DNA from: DAIQRJ01 sp963708795 | GTDB taxonomy: Bacteria > Actinomycetota > Actinomycetes > Propionibacteriales > DAIQRJ01 | Assembly (NCBI GenBank): GCA_963708795.1 | Contig: CAVPUH010000006.1 | Coordinates: 372,001-436,000, forward strand | Direction: 5' to 3' | Length of the DNA: 64,000 nucleotides | In this document: positions 41,917-51,191 of the stretch, one piece after another | How the letters are laid out: every line of letters begins with the position of its first letter | Numbering within the stretch: position 1 is the first letter of the stretch | The notes under the pieces: generated by a model | The model's database searches: none | The model's input: the letters and a program-made list of their open reading frames with translations, nothing else | Told to the model about the DNA's origin: nothing | Program-made: the position numbers and the translations under genes

Positions 41917-43416
41917 ATGAACCAGGTGGGCCGCGAACCGGCGGTCCTCCTGCGGGGATGGGGATTCCGGCACCACGGCCGCGACTCCCCGACCCTTGCC
42001 GGCGTCGACCTGAGCATCGAACGCGGCCAGGTCGTCCTGCTGCTGGGGGCATCCGGAGCCGGAAAGTCGACCCTGCTCCGGGCGCTGGCGGGACTCACCG
42101 CAGACGCCGGCGACGCCAGCGGCGAGATGTTGATCCACGGCCGGCCACCGCACGACGGGCGCTGCGGGTACGTGGCCCAGGACCCCGCGAACGCGCTCGT
42201 GATGTCGCGCGCCGGGGACGACGTCGCCTTCGGCCTCGAGAACCTCGGGACCGATCCGGGGAGGATCTGGCCGGAGGTGGGGCACGCGCTCGCCGCGGTC
42301 GGCCTCGCCGGCTTCGAGGAACGCGACACCACCCGCCTCTCCGGCGGTGAGCAGCAGCGGCTCGTCCTGGCGGGAGTACTGGCCACTCGCCCCGAGGTGC
42401 TCCTGCTCGACGAGCCGACCGCTCTGCTCGACCCGGACGGCGCAGCCGACGTGCGGGAGACGGTGCGAGCGCTCACCACCGGCGGCACCCTGACCGTCGT
42501 CGTCGTCGAGCACCGCGTGGCGGAGTGGGCGGGGCTCGTGGACCGGGTGGTCGTCCTGGACGCCGGTGCGGGGGTGGTCGCGGACGGCCCGCCGGACGCG
42601 GTGTTCCGGCACGAGTCGGACGCGCTGGCGACGATGGGCGTGTGGACGCCCGCCGGTCCGGGATCGGCCGCACGCCGCGCGCCGGCGAGCGCCACCGGCG
42701 AGGTGGTGGTGCACGGGGACCGGTTGACCCTGCGCTATCCGGACACGGCGTCGGACGCGGTCGCTGCCCTCGACGTCGACCTGCGCGCGGGCCGGCTGCT
42801 GGCGATCACCGGGGCCAATGGCGCGGGCAAATCGACCGCCGGGAGGCTGCTCGCCGGCCTGGTCGTGCCCACCGGCGGCGGCAGCTACGCGGGCCGCCGA
42901 CCGGCCGACGCCGCGGCGAAACCGCTGCACAACTGGCGATCGGCGGCGCTCGCCCGCACCGTCGGCATGGTCTTCCAGAACCCGGAACACCAGTTCGTCG
43001 CCAGCACCGTGCAGGGCGAGCTGGGCGTGGGTCAGAAGGTGGCCGGAGTGGACCCGAGGGCCCGTTCGGCGCGGGTCGGGGAGCTGCTCGAGCGGCTCCG
43101 GTTGACCCACCTGGCCGACGCCGACCCCTTCACCCTCTCCGGCGGCGAGCAGCGGCGGCTGTCCGTCGCCACCGCCCTCGCGTCGGCACCGGCAGCCGTC
43201 GTCCTCGACGAGCCCACCTTCGGTCAGGACCTGGTGACCTGGAAGGAGCTGGTGACGCTGCTCGACGAGGTCCGCCGGGCCGGCACGGCACTGTGCTGCA
43301 TCAGCCACGACGCCGCCCTCGTCGACGCCCTCGCCGACGACCGCCTGGTCCTCGTCACGCCCGGACCCGTCGACACCGGGTCAGTCGACACCGGATCGCC
43401 GGGGCCGACGGCGTGA
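41917..43416 (+). CDS. ykoD: ECF transporter double ATPase (YkoD)
   Basis: 499 residues made of two ABC ATPase domains. Domain 1: Walker A LGASGAGKST (about 43-52), signature RLSGGEQQRLVLAG (about 140), Walker B LLLDEPTALLDP. Domain 2: Walker A ITGANGAGKST (about 298), GMVFQNPEHQFV, signature TLSGGEQRRLSVA (about 406), Walker B VVLDEPTFGQD. Q-loop FQNP-EHQF is typical of ECF ATPases. It energises uptake by YkoE through the YkoC coupling protein. It starts 7 bp after ykoE and overlaps ykoC (GTGA). Confidence 0.93.
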   Translation: MNQVGREPAVLLRGWGFRHHGRDSPTLAGVDLSIERGQVVLLLGASGAGKSTLLRALAGLTADAGDASGEMLIHGRPPHDGRCGYVAQDPANALVMSRAGDDVAFGLENLGTDPGRIWPEVGHALAAVGLAGFEERDTTRLSGGEQQRLVLAGVLATRPEVLLLDEPTALLDPDGAADVRETVRALTTGGTLTVVVVEHRVAEWAGLVDRVVVLDAGAGVVADGPPDAVFRHESDALATMGVWTPAGPGSAARRAPASATGEVVVHGDRLTLRYPDTASDAVAALDVDLRAGRLLAITGANGAGKSTAGRLLAGLVVPTGGGSYAGRRPADAAAKPLHNWRSAALARTVGMVFQNPEHQFVASTVQGELGVGQKVAGVDPRARSARVGELLERLRLTHLADADPFTLSGGEQRRLSVATALASAPAAVVLDEPTFGQDLVTWKELVTLLDEVRRAGTALCCISHDAALVDALADDRLVLVTPGPVDTGSVDTGSPGPTA

Positions 43417-44213
43417 GCACCCTGCACCTGGCCACGGCGGATCCGGCGTCGATCCTCGGTCGCCGCAATCCGGTGGCGAAGCTCGGCTGCTGTCTGGTGA
43501 TCCTGCTCGGCTTGTTCCTCACGATCGACCCGCTGACACCCGCGCTCGTCCTGGTCGCCGAAGTGGTGGCGCTGCCGATGCTGGGAATCCGCCTGACGAC
43601 CCTGCTGCGCCGGGCCTGGCTGCTCCTGATCGCGGCCGCCGCGGTCGCGGTCACCAACGTCCTCTTCGCCGCGCCGGGAGCCGGCCCGGTCCTGGCCGAG
43701 GTAGGGCCGTTCACGATCACGCTCGCGGGCATCCAGGCGGCCGTCGGCATCACCCTCCGGCTCCTGGCGATCGGGCTGCCGAGCATCGCGTTCGCGGCGA
43801 CCACCGACCCGCGGGACCTGGCCGATGCGCTCACCCAGCAACTGCGGGCACCGGCCAAGTTCGTCTACGCCTCCCTCGCCGCCCTGCGCCTGGTCCCGCT
43901 GCTCGCCTTCGACTGGCAGATGCTCATGATGGCCCGACGTTCCCGGGGGGTCGCCGGCGGCGGGCCGGCCGCGCGGATCCGGCTGGCCGGGCAGACGCTG
44001 TTCGCCCTGCTGGTCGCCGCGATCCGCCGCGGCACCCGGTTGGCGCTGGCCATGGACGCACGCGGCTTCGACTCCGGACGTACCCGGACGACGGCGCGTC
44101 GCCAGCGCATGCGGCCGGCCGACTGGGTGCTGGTCGCCGCCACCGGCGCTGTCGTCGCGGCCGCGATCGGGTTCAGTGTGGCGACCGGTCACTGGCGATG
44201 GCTGTTCGACTGA
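43413..44213 (+). CDS. ykoC: ECF transporter T component (YkoC)
   Basis: 266-residue EcfT-like membrane protein with about six hydrophobic segments. The two coupling-helix motifs that contact the ATPases are present as MMARRSRGV (about residue 172) and LAMDARGFDSG (about 213). The N-terminal NPVAKLGCCLVILL and DPLTPALVLVAEV segments are usual for EcfT. Completes the YkoEDC importer; converges with hisF after 36 bp. Confidence 0.92.
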   Translation: MSTLHLATADPASILGRRNPVAKLGCCLVILLGLFLTIDPLTPALVLVAEVVALPMLGIRLTTLLRRAWLLLIAAAAVAVTNVLFAAPGAGPVLAEVGPFTITLAGIQAAVGITLRLLAIGLPSIAFAATTDPRDLADALTQQLRAPAKFVYASLAALRLVPLLAFDWQMLMMARRSRGVAGGGPAARIRLAGQTLFALLVAAIRRGTRLALAMDARGFDSGRTRTTARRQRMRPADWVLVAATGAVVAAAIGFSVATGHWRWLFD

Positions 44214-44249
44214 CCACACCAGCATCGCCCGCGGCCTGCCGACCCGGCG

Positions 44250-45014
44250 TCACCGCACTGACACTCCGGCCGCGGACATCGCCGCCTTCACCTGGCCGAC
44301 GTCGAGGTCACCGAAGTGGAAGACGCTGGCGGCCAGCACCGCGTCCGCGCCGGCGGCGACCGCCGGCGCGAAGTCGGCCGCCCGGCCGGCCCCGCCCGAG
44401 GCGATCACCGGGATCGTCACGCGTTCACGGACCAGCCTGATCAGTTCGAGGTCGAAGCCGGTCTTCATGCCGTCTGCGTCCATGGAATTCAGCAGGATCT
44501 CGCCGGCGCCCCGTCGTTGACCTTCCTCGACCCAGCCCAGGGCGTCGATCCCGGTGCCGGTGTAGCCGCCGTGCGTCGTGACCTCGAATCCGGACGCGGT
44601 GCCGGGCGCCCGCCGGACGTCGGCGGAGAGCACGAGGACCTGGCTGCCGAACCGGTCGGCGATCTCGCTGATGAGTTCGGGCCGGGCGATCGCGCCGGTG
44701 TTCACAGCGACCTTGTCCGCGCCGGCACGCAGCAACACGTCGACGTCGGCGACCGCGCGGACTCCCCCGCCGACCGTCAGCGGGATGAACACCTGGTCGG
44801 CCGTGCGGGCGATCACGTCGAGCATCATCGAGCGGCCGTCCTTGGAGGCCGACACGTCGAGGAACGTGAGTTCGTCGACGCCGTCCGCGTCGTAGCGGCG
44901 GGCCAGCTCGACCGGCTCACCCGCGTCGCGGTGGTCCACGAACTTGACGCCCTTCGTGACGCGCCCCTCGGCATTGACGTCGAGGCACGCGATGACGCGC
45001 ACGGCGAGGCTCAT
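44250..45014 (-). CDS. hisF: Imidazole glycerol phosphate synthase cyclase subunit
   Basis: 254-residue TIM barrel; with ammonia from HisH it converts PRFAR to IGP and AICAR. Catalytic Asp in VIACLDVNAEGRVTKGV (about residue 12) and in VLSADVRRAPG (about 130); phosphate loops TVGGGVRAVADV and IPVIASGGAGRAADF. DELTFLDVSAS is canonical. The ATG at 45014 overlaps the acyltransferase stop (ATGA). It is separated from hisA by three unrelated lipid-type genes, and its partner HisH is encoded as the C-terminal part of the HisB frame at 51-52 kb. Confidence 0.96.
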   Translation of the reverse strand: MSLAVRVIACLDVNAEGRVTKGVKFVDHRDAGEPVELARRYDADGVDELTFLDVSASKDGRSMMLDVIARTADQVFIPLTVGGGVRAVADVDVLLRAGADKVAVNTGAIARPELISEIADRFGSQVLVLSADVRRAPGTASGFEVTTHGGYTGTGIDALGWVEEGQRRGAGEILLNSMDADGMKTGFDLELIRLVRERVTIPVIASGGAGRAADFAPAVAAGADAVLAASVFHFGDLDVGQVKAAMSAAGVSVR

Positions 45015-45961
45015 CGGGACACTCCCCCACGCTGCCAGGCCTGCAGCCGGTTCAGACGGCGGGTGGGTGTCTCGACCTGATCCCACCGTCGCCGCCAGCC
45101 GGCTGCGCCTTTCGGTCCGGTCATGTCCGGCGTCGTGCCGGCGGCCGCACGCCGGCGCGCGGCCCACCAGGTGTCGGCGTCCTCGTCGATGAGCGCCGCG
45201 ACCCCCTTCTGGACGCGCGGCGCGAACTGCCGGACCGTCTCGCCCGGACCCGGGTACAGCGGCGCGCCGAACCGGAGCCGCACCAGCGGCCGGCCCGGTC
45301 GCGGCCAGGATGTGCCCCGCGCCATCGCGGCGAACGACCCGCGGATGGCGACCGGGACCACCGGGACTCCGTTCTCCACGGCGAGCCAGGCAGCACCCAT
45401 CCGGAACCGGTGCATCCAGCCGTCCGGCGACCGCGTGCCCTCGGGGTACACGAGGATGCTCCAGCCGGTCCGCAGGAGGGTTCCCGGGATGTCGGACACG
45501 GTGCCGGCGTGCCGCTCCACCGGGAACGTGTTGAACGCCAATCCCGATGCCGCCGCCCGCCACCAGGTGTCGAAGAAGTAGTCGGCCGCGGCCGCCACCG
45601 CCGTCCGCCGGCGGTACGCGTCGGGGAGCGCCAGCAGCAGCAGCGGGGTGTCCACGTGACTGGCGTGGTTGGCCACGAAGATCACCGGGCGGACGTCGGC
45701 CGGGAGGAGATCCTGCCCGGCGCTGACGCTGCTCAGCTGCGAGCGCACGAGCGGCCGCATGACGCCCTGCTGGACCAGTTCGCGGGCCGCTCGGCCCACT
45801 GGGGTCCGTCCCCACGCGCCGGTCGGCCCGGTCGTCGGGAGATGGCGCGGGGTGATGCGCTCGCGCACCCGGGCGAGCCGGCGCCGGGTCGTCTCGTCGT
45901 CGGTCTCGTCGGTCTCGTCGGCGAGGGCGGGCGGCGCCGGCGCCTCGTCCGCCGTGCTCAT
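45011..45961 (-). CDS. PlsC-like 1-acylglycerol-3-phosphate acyltransferase
   Basis: 316-residue glycerolipid acyltransferase. The catalytic NHASHVDTPLL (H-x4-D form) is at about residues 97-107, the second block FNTFPVERH near 146, EGTRSPDG near 175 and the PVVPVAIRGSF block near 200. An acidic N-terminus (DETDETDDETT) of about 50 residues and a basic C-terminus flank the domain. It transfers an acyl chain to lysophosphatidate or a related acceptor at the membrane. It is ATGA-coupled both to hisF and to the LarA-like gene, so it is embedded in the histidine operon, an odd place for a lipid gene. Confidence 0.85.
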   Translation of the reverse strand: MSTADEAPAPPALADETDETDDETTRRRLARVRERITPRHLPTTGPTGAWGRTPVGRAARELVQQGVMRPLVRSQLSSVSAGQDLLPADVRPVIFVANHASHVDTPLLLLALPDAYRRRTAVAAAADYFFDTWWRAAASGLAFNTFPVERHAGTVSDIPGTLLRTGWSILVYPEGTRSPDGWMHRFRMGAAWLAVENGVPVVPVAIRGSFAAMARGTSWPRPGRPLVRLRFGAPLYPGPGETVRQFAPRVQKGVAALIDEDADTWWAARRRAAAGTTPDMTGPKGAAGWRRRWDQVETPTRRLNRLQAWQRGGVSR

Positions 45962-47472
45962 ACGACGTCGGCGATCAGGCGCGGCGGATCGTGGGCGAAG
46001 GTGATCGAGGGCGAGTCCCCGACCGTGGGCCGGACGATCTCCAGGGCGTCGGCCAGCGTGCTCGCGGCGGCGAACCCGAGTCGATCTGCCACTGCCCGGT
46101 CGGCGCCGATCCAGACGATCTGTCCGCAGTGAGCCAGCGCAGCCGCGGTCGAGTTCCACGTCGAGAACGGGTGCAGGCCGTGGTGGGCGTGGGCGGTGCG
46201 GTAGAGGTGCAGGTACCAGGGGTCGTCGGCGAAGCGCTGCTCGAACTTCTCCGCGATCACTACCGGATCCGTGCTGACGCTGAGGACCTCGTCGTAGAAG
46301 TCGACGTAGCTCGGGTACTCGAGCGTGCTGAACTCCGCCGGGAGCGGGTGGTAGAGGATCAGCGCGCCGCCCGGCCGGACGGCCGGTGATCCGCGGTGTG
46401 ACCCGAACAGGTGGCCGAGTCCCCAGCCCGCCGCGAGGACCGGATTGACCGATGCACCGCCGGGCCCGCCCTGATAGGGCACGCCGCCGATCAGCACGTC
46501 GGCCTGTCCGGCCACCTCGACCGCCTGCTGGCTCGTGACGGCGTCGACCACGTGCCGCGCGACGGCAGCCGGATCGCCGGCCCACACCCCGGTCACCTCG
46601 GATCGCGGTGCGGAGCCGCCCACCATGCGCCGCCGCACTCGGGCCGGGGCGAACCGCATCGCCCGCGCCGCGGCTGCCGCCTCGGCGTGGTCGCGGAGGG
46701 AGTACTCCCACTCCCGCTTGTCCCCGAACGTGTACCGACGGCCGAACCACTCGTTGCCGACGGTCGCAGCGATCGTGAACAGCGGGATGGTCGCCGCGAT
46801 CACCTCGCCGGCCCTGGCTGTCGCGTCGGTGCGGACGAGCGTGGCCGCATCAGCGAGTCCCACCGGGATTCCCGCGGTGGTGAGTTCGTCCGCGCTCTGG
46901 ACCACGGTGACGAAGACGATGAGATCCGATGCGGCGGCACGTGCGTTGACCCGGACCTCCTCGCCCTCGGTCGTGCGGCCGATCGGGCTGAGGTCGGGCG
47001 CGCTGGCGTCGTGACACACCAGGCCGCCGATGGGCGCGAACGAGGGGTAGATCCGGTCGCCGACCAGCCGTTCGAGCTCGGCCGGCGTGGGGTGGCGCCG
47101 AAGCCCGTTCGCGACGAGCACGACGACGTCGTCGACTCCGGCCGCAGCGGCGAGCGTCAGGACCTGCTCGGCGATCCGCGCCCGGACGTCGATGCCCCGC
47201 ATCGGCGGGACGGGGCGACTTCCGTCGTCGACCACGACGGTGAGCGTCATGCCCGGCGAGAGCAACGAACCGAGCGCATCGCCGTTCCCCGCCGGTGCCG
47301 CGAGTGCCTGGGCGATCGAGCCGGCCGGATCGGCCAGCCCCGGCTGGGACTCGGGTGCGTACAGCACCCGGGTACCCGCCGGGAACCGCTCGAACCGGAA
47401 CCGCTCGCCTTCGTGCACGAGCAGGGCCGGCGTGTGGTCGTCGACCTCGAGAACGAAACCGGGCCGGGTCAT
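45958..47472 (-). CDS. LarA/DUF2088-like protein, divergent
   Basis: 504 residues related to the nickel-dependent lactate racemase family (DUF2088). VVVDDGSRPVPP (about residues 80-91) matches the family's DD.TRP motif; HDASAPDLSPIGRTTEGEEV (about 163) matches the HD...G.T..G segment. The Gly-rich PH.F.GFSGG.K motif expected soon after is not found: FVTVVQSADELTTAGIPVG stands there. The C-terminal half has HPLPAEFSTLEYPSYVDFYD, which does not resemble LarA proper. Racemase activity and pincer-cofactor binding are therefore doubtful. Function unknown; it lies between the reductase/HAD gene (adjacent, no gap) and the acyltransferase (ATGA overlap). Confidence 0.7.
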   Translation of the reverse strand: MTRPGFVLEVDDHTPALLVHEGERFRFERFPAGTRVLYAPESQPGLADPAGSIAQALAAPAGNGDALGSLLSPGMTLTVVVDDGSRPVPPMRGIDVRARIAEQVLTLAAAAGVDDVVVLVANGLRRHPTPAELERLVGDRIYPSFAPIGGLVCHDASAPDLSPIGRTTEGEEVRVNARAAASDLIVFVTVVQSADELTTAGIPVGLADAATLVRTDATARAGEVIAATIPLFTIAATVGNEWFGRRYTFGDKREWEYSLRDHAEAAAAARAMRFAPARVRRRMVGGSAPRSEVTGVWAGDPAAVARHVVDAVTSQQAVEVAGQADVLIGGVPYQGGPGGASVNPVLAAGWGLGHLFGSHRGSPAVRPGGALILYHPLPAEFSTLEYPSYVDFYDEVLSVSTDPVVIAEKFEQRFADDPWYLHLYRTAHAHHGLHPFSTWNSTAAALAHCGQIVWIGADRAVADRLGFAAASTLADALEIVRPTVGDSPSITFAHDPPRLIADVV

Positions 47473-49836
47473 CTAGAGCTCCTTGGCGGGGACGTGCGGC
47501 GGCGGTGCGACAGCAGTGGCCGGCCGGCAGGCCGAGGCGTAGGTCGGCGGGGCGGGGCCGGCCGGGACCGAGGGGATCTGGATTCGGGTCTGCAGCGGGG
47601 TGTGGACCCAGTCGACGATCGGCCACCGGTTCGTCCGCGCCTCGCGCTGCAGAGCGACGTCCGGACTCACGGCCACCGGCGATCCGACGGCACGCAGCAT
47701 CGGCAGGTCGGCGTGCGAGTCGGCGTAGGCGTGCGACTGGTGCAGGTCGAGACCCTGCTGGCGGGCGTACCACGCGAGCCAGGCCGCCCGGGACTCGCCG
47801 ACGAGTGGTGGGCTGGCCAGGTAGCCGGTGCACCGACCGTCCGCGCCGACCGCGAGGTCGGCCGCGATGACCGTGTCGAACAGCGACGCCAGCGGCCGGG
47901 TCAGCAGCCGCACCTCGCCCGTGATGAGCACGGTCCGGTGGCCGGCGGCACGGTGCGCCCGCACCCGGCGCAGCGCCTCCGGGCTCACCCTGGCCAGGAT
48001 CTGCGGAGTGAGCACCTCGTCGACGATCCGTTCGAGCGCGGCCAGGTCGGCACCGGCGTAGCGGCGGTAGACCGCGCGCAGGAACCCGCCGCGGTCCTTG
48101 CGTTCGGCGAGCACGTACCCGGGTAGCCGGCGCAGGATCGACGCGACCTCGCCGAGCCGGTCGACCGTGCCCAGCTCCGGCATCCGCAGCAGCGCGTACG
48201 TCTCGACGACGTTGCTCGAGATCAGCGTGCCGTCCATGTCGAACGCGGCGACGACGTCGGTCGCCGGCTTGAGCTCGCGCAACGCTGGTTTGGCGGCCGG
48301 GCCACGACGTCGACGTGCACGGTCGAGGACGCGAACGGGTCGCGTCACGCTGGGGCAGTGGATGTTCACGACGTAGTCGTGCCAGTCGACGACACCGGTG
48401 TCGAAGGCGAACGATTCCGCGTCGGCGGGATCGAGCGCGCGGTGCAGCGCGAGCGTGTTGTCGTCGAGGAAGCGCAGCTCGGTCAGGGTGTAGGGCTTGT
48501 AGAGATCGAGGTAGCGCCGGAGGTAGTCGACGCGGTCCTTGCTCCGGTCGAGGGTGTCGACGAGCTTGCGCACCCGGTTGCCACGCGGTGCGTGCGCGAG
48601 GACCCGGTCGGCGACGGCGTGGGCACGTTCGCTGTTGACCAGGAGGCGCTCGACCGACTCGATGCCGGGGAAGTTCCAGTCCGGGAGCCGCACCGATCCC
48701 CGCTCGGTGTCCTCGAACGGGTTCGCGTCGAAGTACTCGCGGATCAGCTCGTACATCCGGTTGAACGTCAACGGGTTCCGGGCGCCGGAGCTCACGTGGT
48801 AATACGCGGGCGTGCCCGGTTCCGGGTCGGTCGCGCACACCGCGAGGATCGCGTTGACGACGTGGTCGGCCGGGACGATGTCGACGATCGAGTCGGGGGC
48901 AGCGGGGAACTCCGGGAGCTCGCCGCGGCCGTAGGCCAGGATCAGCGGCTCGGCCATCTTGAAGCCCTCGATCCACCCGGGATACGGGGTCACGAGCGAG
49001 GACTCGATGATCGAGGGCCGCACGATCGAGCAGGGCATCGGAGCCCCGAGCTCCTCGACCACCCGCTCACCCATCGCCTTGGTGAACGTGTAGCAGTCGG
49101 TCCAGCCCAACGACCGGCCGCGCTCACCGCCGGCGTTCTTCAGTTCGGCGACGACCCATTCGCGTCGCCGCTTCTCGGCCAGCGCCGCCGCCGTCAAGGG
49201 CCCGGCCCGGCCCTGGTCACGTTCGGCACTCTTGCGAAAGGCCGCCAGGCGCTGCGGCATCCGGGACGTGTCCTCGATGTGCGCGCGCACCCGCAGACCG
49301 TGGTCGGTCTCGGTGCGCCAGTCGACGAGCGGTTCGACTGGGCCCTCGACGATCGCCCCGCGCCGCCGTCCGGAGACGTAGGCGGTGGAGATGTGCACGT
49401 AGTGCAGCGGAGCGCCCCGGCGCTCCTGGGCATCGAGCAGTCGCTCCACCAGGAGCTTCGTGCCCAGGACGTTGGTGTTGATGGCCTCCTCGATCGAGGG
49501 GTCGAAGGACACGTCCCCCGCGCAGTGGACGAACACATCGATGGCGGCCGGGAGCTCAGGCAGGTCGGACAGGTCGGCTTCGAGGACCTCGACCCGGGCC
49601 TCCCGCAAGGCGACCGCGTCGCCGCCGAACGCGTCGCGGGCGGCCGTGAACGTCTTCTTGCGCAGGATCTTCTCGATCCGCTCCCGCGCGGTCGTCGCGC
49701 CCTTGGCCCGGACGACGACGTAGGCACGGGTACCGGGCAGGTCGGTGAGGATGCGCTGCAGGAGCGCTTCGCCCACGAAGCCGGTGACGCCGGTCAGGCC
49801 GATGGTCTTCCCGTCGAGTCGGTCGCGCAGTCTCAC
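47473..49836 (-). CDS. Fatty acyl reductase-like SDR fused to an HAD-IB phosphatase
   Basis: 787 residues, two enzymes in one chain. Residues about 10-480 are an extended SDR of the fatty-acyl reductase type: GLTGVTGFVGE (13-23), ADLSDLPELP, FVHCAGDVSFD, catalytic YTFTKAMGE (about 247), then a FAR-C-like helical region. Residues about 525-740 are an HAD-IB phosphatase: AFDMDGTLISSN (about 530), ITGEVRLLTRP and DSHADLPML. Such reductase-HAD fusions are known in actinobacteria; the product is probably a fatty alcohol or lipid intermediate. GTG 49836 is chosen because AAGGAGG (49854-49848) lies 11 bases upstream and the SDR motif follows directly. Neighbouring acyltransferase supports a lipid role. 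Confidence 0.85.
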   Translation of the reverse strand: MRLRDRLDGKTIGLTGVTGFVGEALLQRILTDLPGTRAYVVVRAKGATTARERIEKILRKKTFTAARDAFGGDAVALREARVEVLEADLSDLPELPAAIDVFVHCAGDVSFDPSIEEAINTNVLGTKLLVERLLDAQERRGAPLHYVHISTAYVSGRRRGAIVEGPVEPLVDWRTETDHGLRVRAHIEDTSRMPQRLAAFRKSAERDQGRAGPLTAAALAEKRRREWVVAELKNAGGERGRSLGWTDCYTFTKAMGERVVEELGAPMPCSIVRPSIIESSLVTPYPGWIEGFKMAEPLILAYGRGELPEFPAAPDSIVDIVPADHVVNAILAVCATDPEPGTPAYYHVSSGARNPLTFNRMYELIREYFDANPFEDTERGSVRLPDWNFPGIESVERLLVNSERAHAVADRVLAHAPRGNRVRKLVDTLDRSKDRVDYLRRYLDLYKPYTLTELRFLDDNTLALHRALDPADAESFAFDTGVVDWHDYVVNIHCPSVTRPVRVLDRARRRRGPAAKPALRELKPATDVVAAFDMDGTLISSNVVETYALLRMPELGTVDRLGEVASILRRLPGYVLAERKDRGGFLRAVYRRYAGADLAALERIVDEVLTPQILARVSPEALRRVRAHRAAGHRTVLITGEVRLLTRPLASLFDTVIAADLAVGADGRCTGYLASPPLVGESRAAWLAWYARQQGLDLHQSHAYADSHADLPMLRAVGSPVAVSPDVALQREARTNRWPIVDWVHTPLQTRIQIPSVPAGPAPPTYASACRPATAVAPPPHVPAKEL

Positions 49837-49892
49837 CTCGGCGGACGCCTCCTTGTCGGGCTCTGTGACGGTCGCGCTGGAGCCGGGCCACC

Positions 49893-50621
49893 CTATCGGC
49901 CGGGTGCCGCCACCAGCGCATCCGCGATGGCCAGGCTCCCGGCGTAGAGAGCGGTCCCGACGATCGCGCCCTCCACACCGTCGTCGACGAGGGTGGCGAT
50001 CGCCGCGAGGTCCTCGACCGTGGTCACCCCGCCGGAGGCGATCACGGGTGCGTCGGTGTGGGCGCAGACGAGCCGGAGGAGGTCGAGGTTGGGCCCGGCG
50101 AGCATGCCGTCCTTGGCCACGTCGGTGACCACGTACCGCGCGCACCCCGCTGCGTCCAGACGGGCCAGCGTGTCCAGGAGGTCGCCGCCCTCGGTCGTCC
50201 AGCCACGCGCCGCCAGCCGCCGGCCGCGTACGTCGAGACCGACCGCCACCCGCTCCCCGTGCCGCTCGATCATGGCGGCGCACCAGTCCGGGTTCTCCAG
50301 CGCGGCGGTGCCGATGTTCACCCGGGCGCAGCCGGTCGACATCGCCCAGTCGAGTGCCGCATCGTCGCGGAGCCCGCCGGACAGTTCGACCTGCAGGTCC
50401 ACGCGGGCGATGACGCGCTCGAGCACCTCGCGGTTGCTGCCGCGCCCGAAGGCCGCGTCGAGGTCGACGAGGTGCAGCCAGTGCGCTCCGGCGTCCTGCC
50501 AGGCCATCGCGGCGTCGACCGGGTCCCCGTAGTCCTTCCCGGTGCCGGCGACGCCCTGGACGAGTTGGGTGGCGTGACCCTGGGTGACGTCGACAGCAGG
50601 CAGCAGCACGAGGTCGGACAT
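49893..50621 (-). CDS. priA: Phosphoribosyl isomerase A (HisA/PriA type)
   Basis: 242-residue TIM barrel isomerising ProFAR in histidine synthesis and, in actinobacteria, PRA in tryptophan synthesis. N-terminal LLPAVDVTQGHATQLVQG carries the first catalytic Asp; ELSGGLRDDAAL and RVNIGTAALENP are the phosphate and substrate loops; YVVTDVAKDGMLAGPNLDLL holds the second Asp; VIASGGVTTVEDL follows. No trpF is seen near trpC, in keeping with the dual role. ATG 50621 (MSDLVLLPAVDV) is the family start; the frame upstream lacks support. It precedes the reductase/HAD gene by 56 bp. Divergent from the CBS gene. Confidence 0.93.
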   Translation of the reverse strand: MSDLVLLPAVDVTQGHATQLVQGVAGTGKDYGDPVDAAMAWQDAGAHWLHLVDLDAAFGRGSNREVLERVIARVDLQVELSGGLRDDAALDWAMSTGCARVNIGTAALENPDWCAAMIERHGERVAVGLDVRGRRLAARGWTTEGGDLLDTLARLDAAGCARYVVTDVAKDGMLAGPNLDLLRLVCAHTDAPVIASGGVTTVEDLAAIATLVDDGVEGAIVGTALYAGSLAIADALVAAPGR

Positions 50622-50740
50622 GGGCGGGAGCGTAGTGGTCGCCCCGGCGCGACTCGCGGCTGGGGGTTGACGAAATGAGACCTGTGCCACATTCTCAGGA
50701 ATCCAGCACGTCGGGGTGGGACGGCTCGAGGAGGAACGGC

Positions 50741-51169
50741 ATGCGTATCAGGGAGATCCTGCTGAACAAGGGTGACGCCGTCGTGACGGTGCCGCCGGAC
50801 GCCACGGTGCGCGACCTGGTGGCGTCGCTGCACGAGCACAACGTCGGCGCGCTGGTGGTGAGCGCGGACGGCTCGACGGTCGACGGGATCGTCTCCGAGC
50901 GCGACGTGGTCCGCCACCTCCACACCACGCCGGACCTGCTGGACGGGCCGGTCTCGGCGATCATGACCTCGCGCGTGAGCACCTGCGAGCCCGACGCCAC
51001 GCTGGAGGACCTCGCCCGGATGATGACCGAGAGCCGCATTCGGCACGTGCCCGTCGTGGTGGACGACCGCCTCTTCGGGATCGTGAGCATCGGCGACGTG
51101 GTGAAGAGCCGGATCAGCGAGCTGGAGTTCGAGCGGGCCACGCTCGAGGAGTACATCACCAGCGGCTGA
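50741..51169 (+). CDS. Tandem CBS-domain protein
   Basis: 142 residues, almost entirely a CBS pair. First CBS about residues 8-62 (VTVPPDATVRDLVASLHEHN, GIVSERDVV), second about 72-130 (STCEPDATLEDLARMMTES, GIVSIGDVV). This is the usual stand-alone CBS module that binds adenine nucleotides, often called hypoxic-response-like in mycobacteria. No partner domain is present. ATG 50741 follows GAGGAGG with 6-bp spacing. It is inserted, plus strand, between hisA and hisH, splitting the histidine operon. Confidence 0.9.
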   Translation: MRIREILLNKGDAVVTVPPDATVRDLVASLHEHNVGALVVSADGSTVDGIVSERDVVRHLHTTPDLLDGPVSAIMTSRVSTCEPDATLEDLARMMTESRIRHVPVVVDDRLFGIVSIGDVVKSRISELEFERATLEEYITSG

Positions 51170-51191
51170 CCGGCCCGGTGTGGGCGGCGGG

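Noticed and set aside
49837..50283. N-terminal extension of the reductase/HAD frame into hisA
   Set aside because: It would overlap hisA antisense-like in another frame, while a clear AAGGAGG supports GTG 49836.
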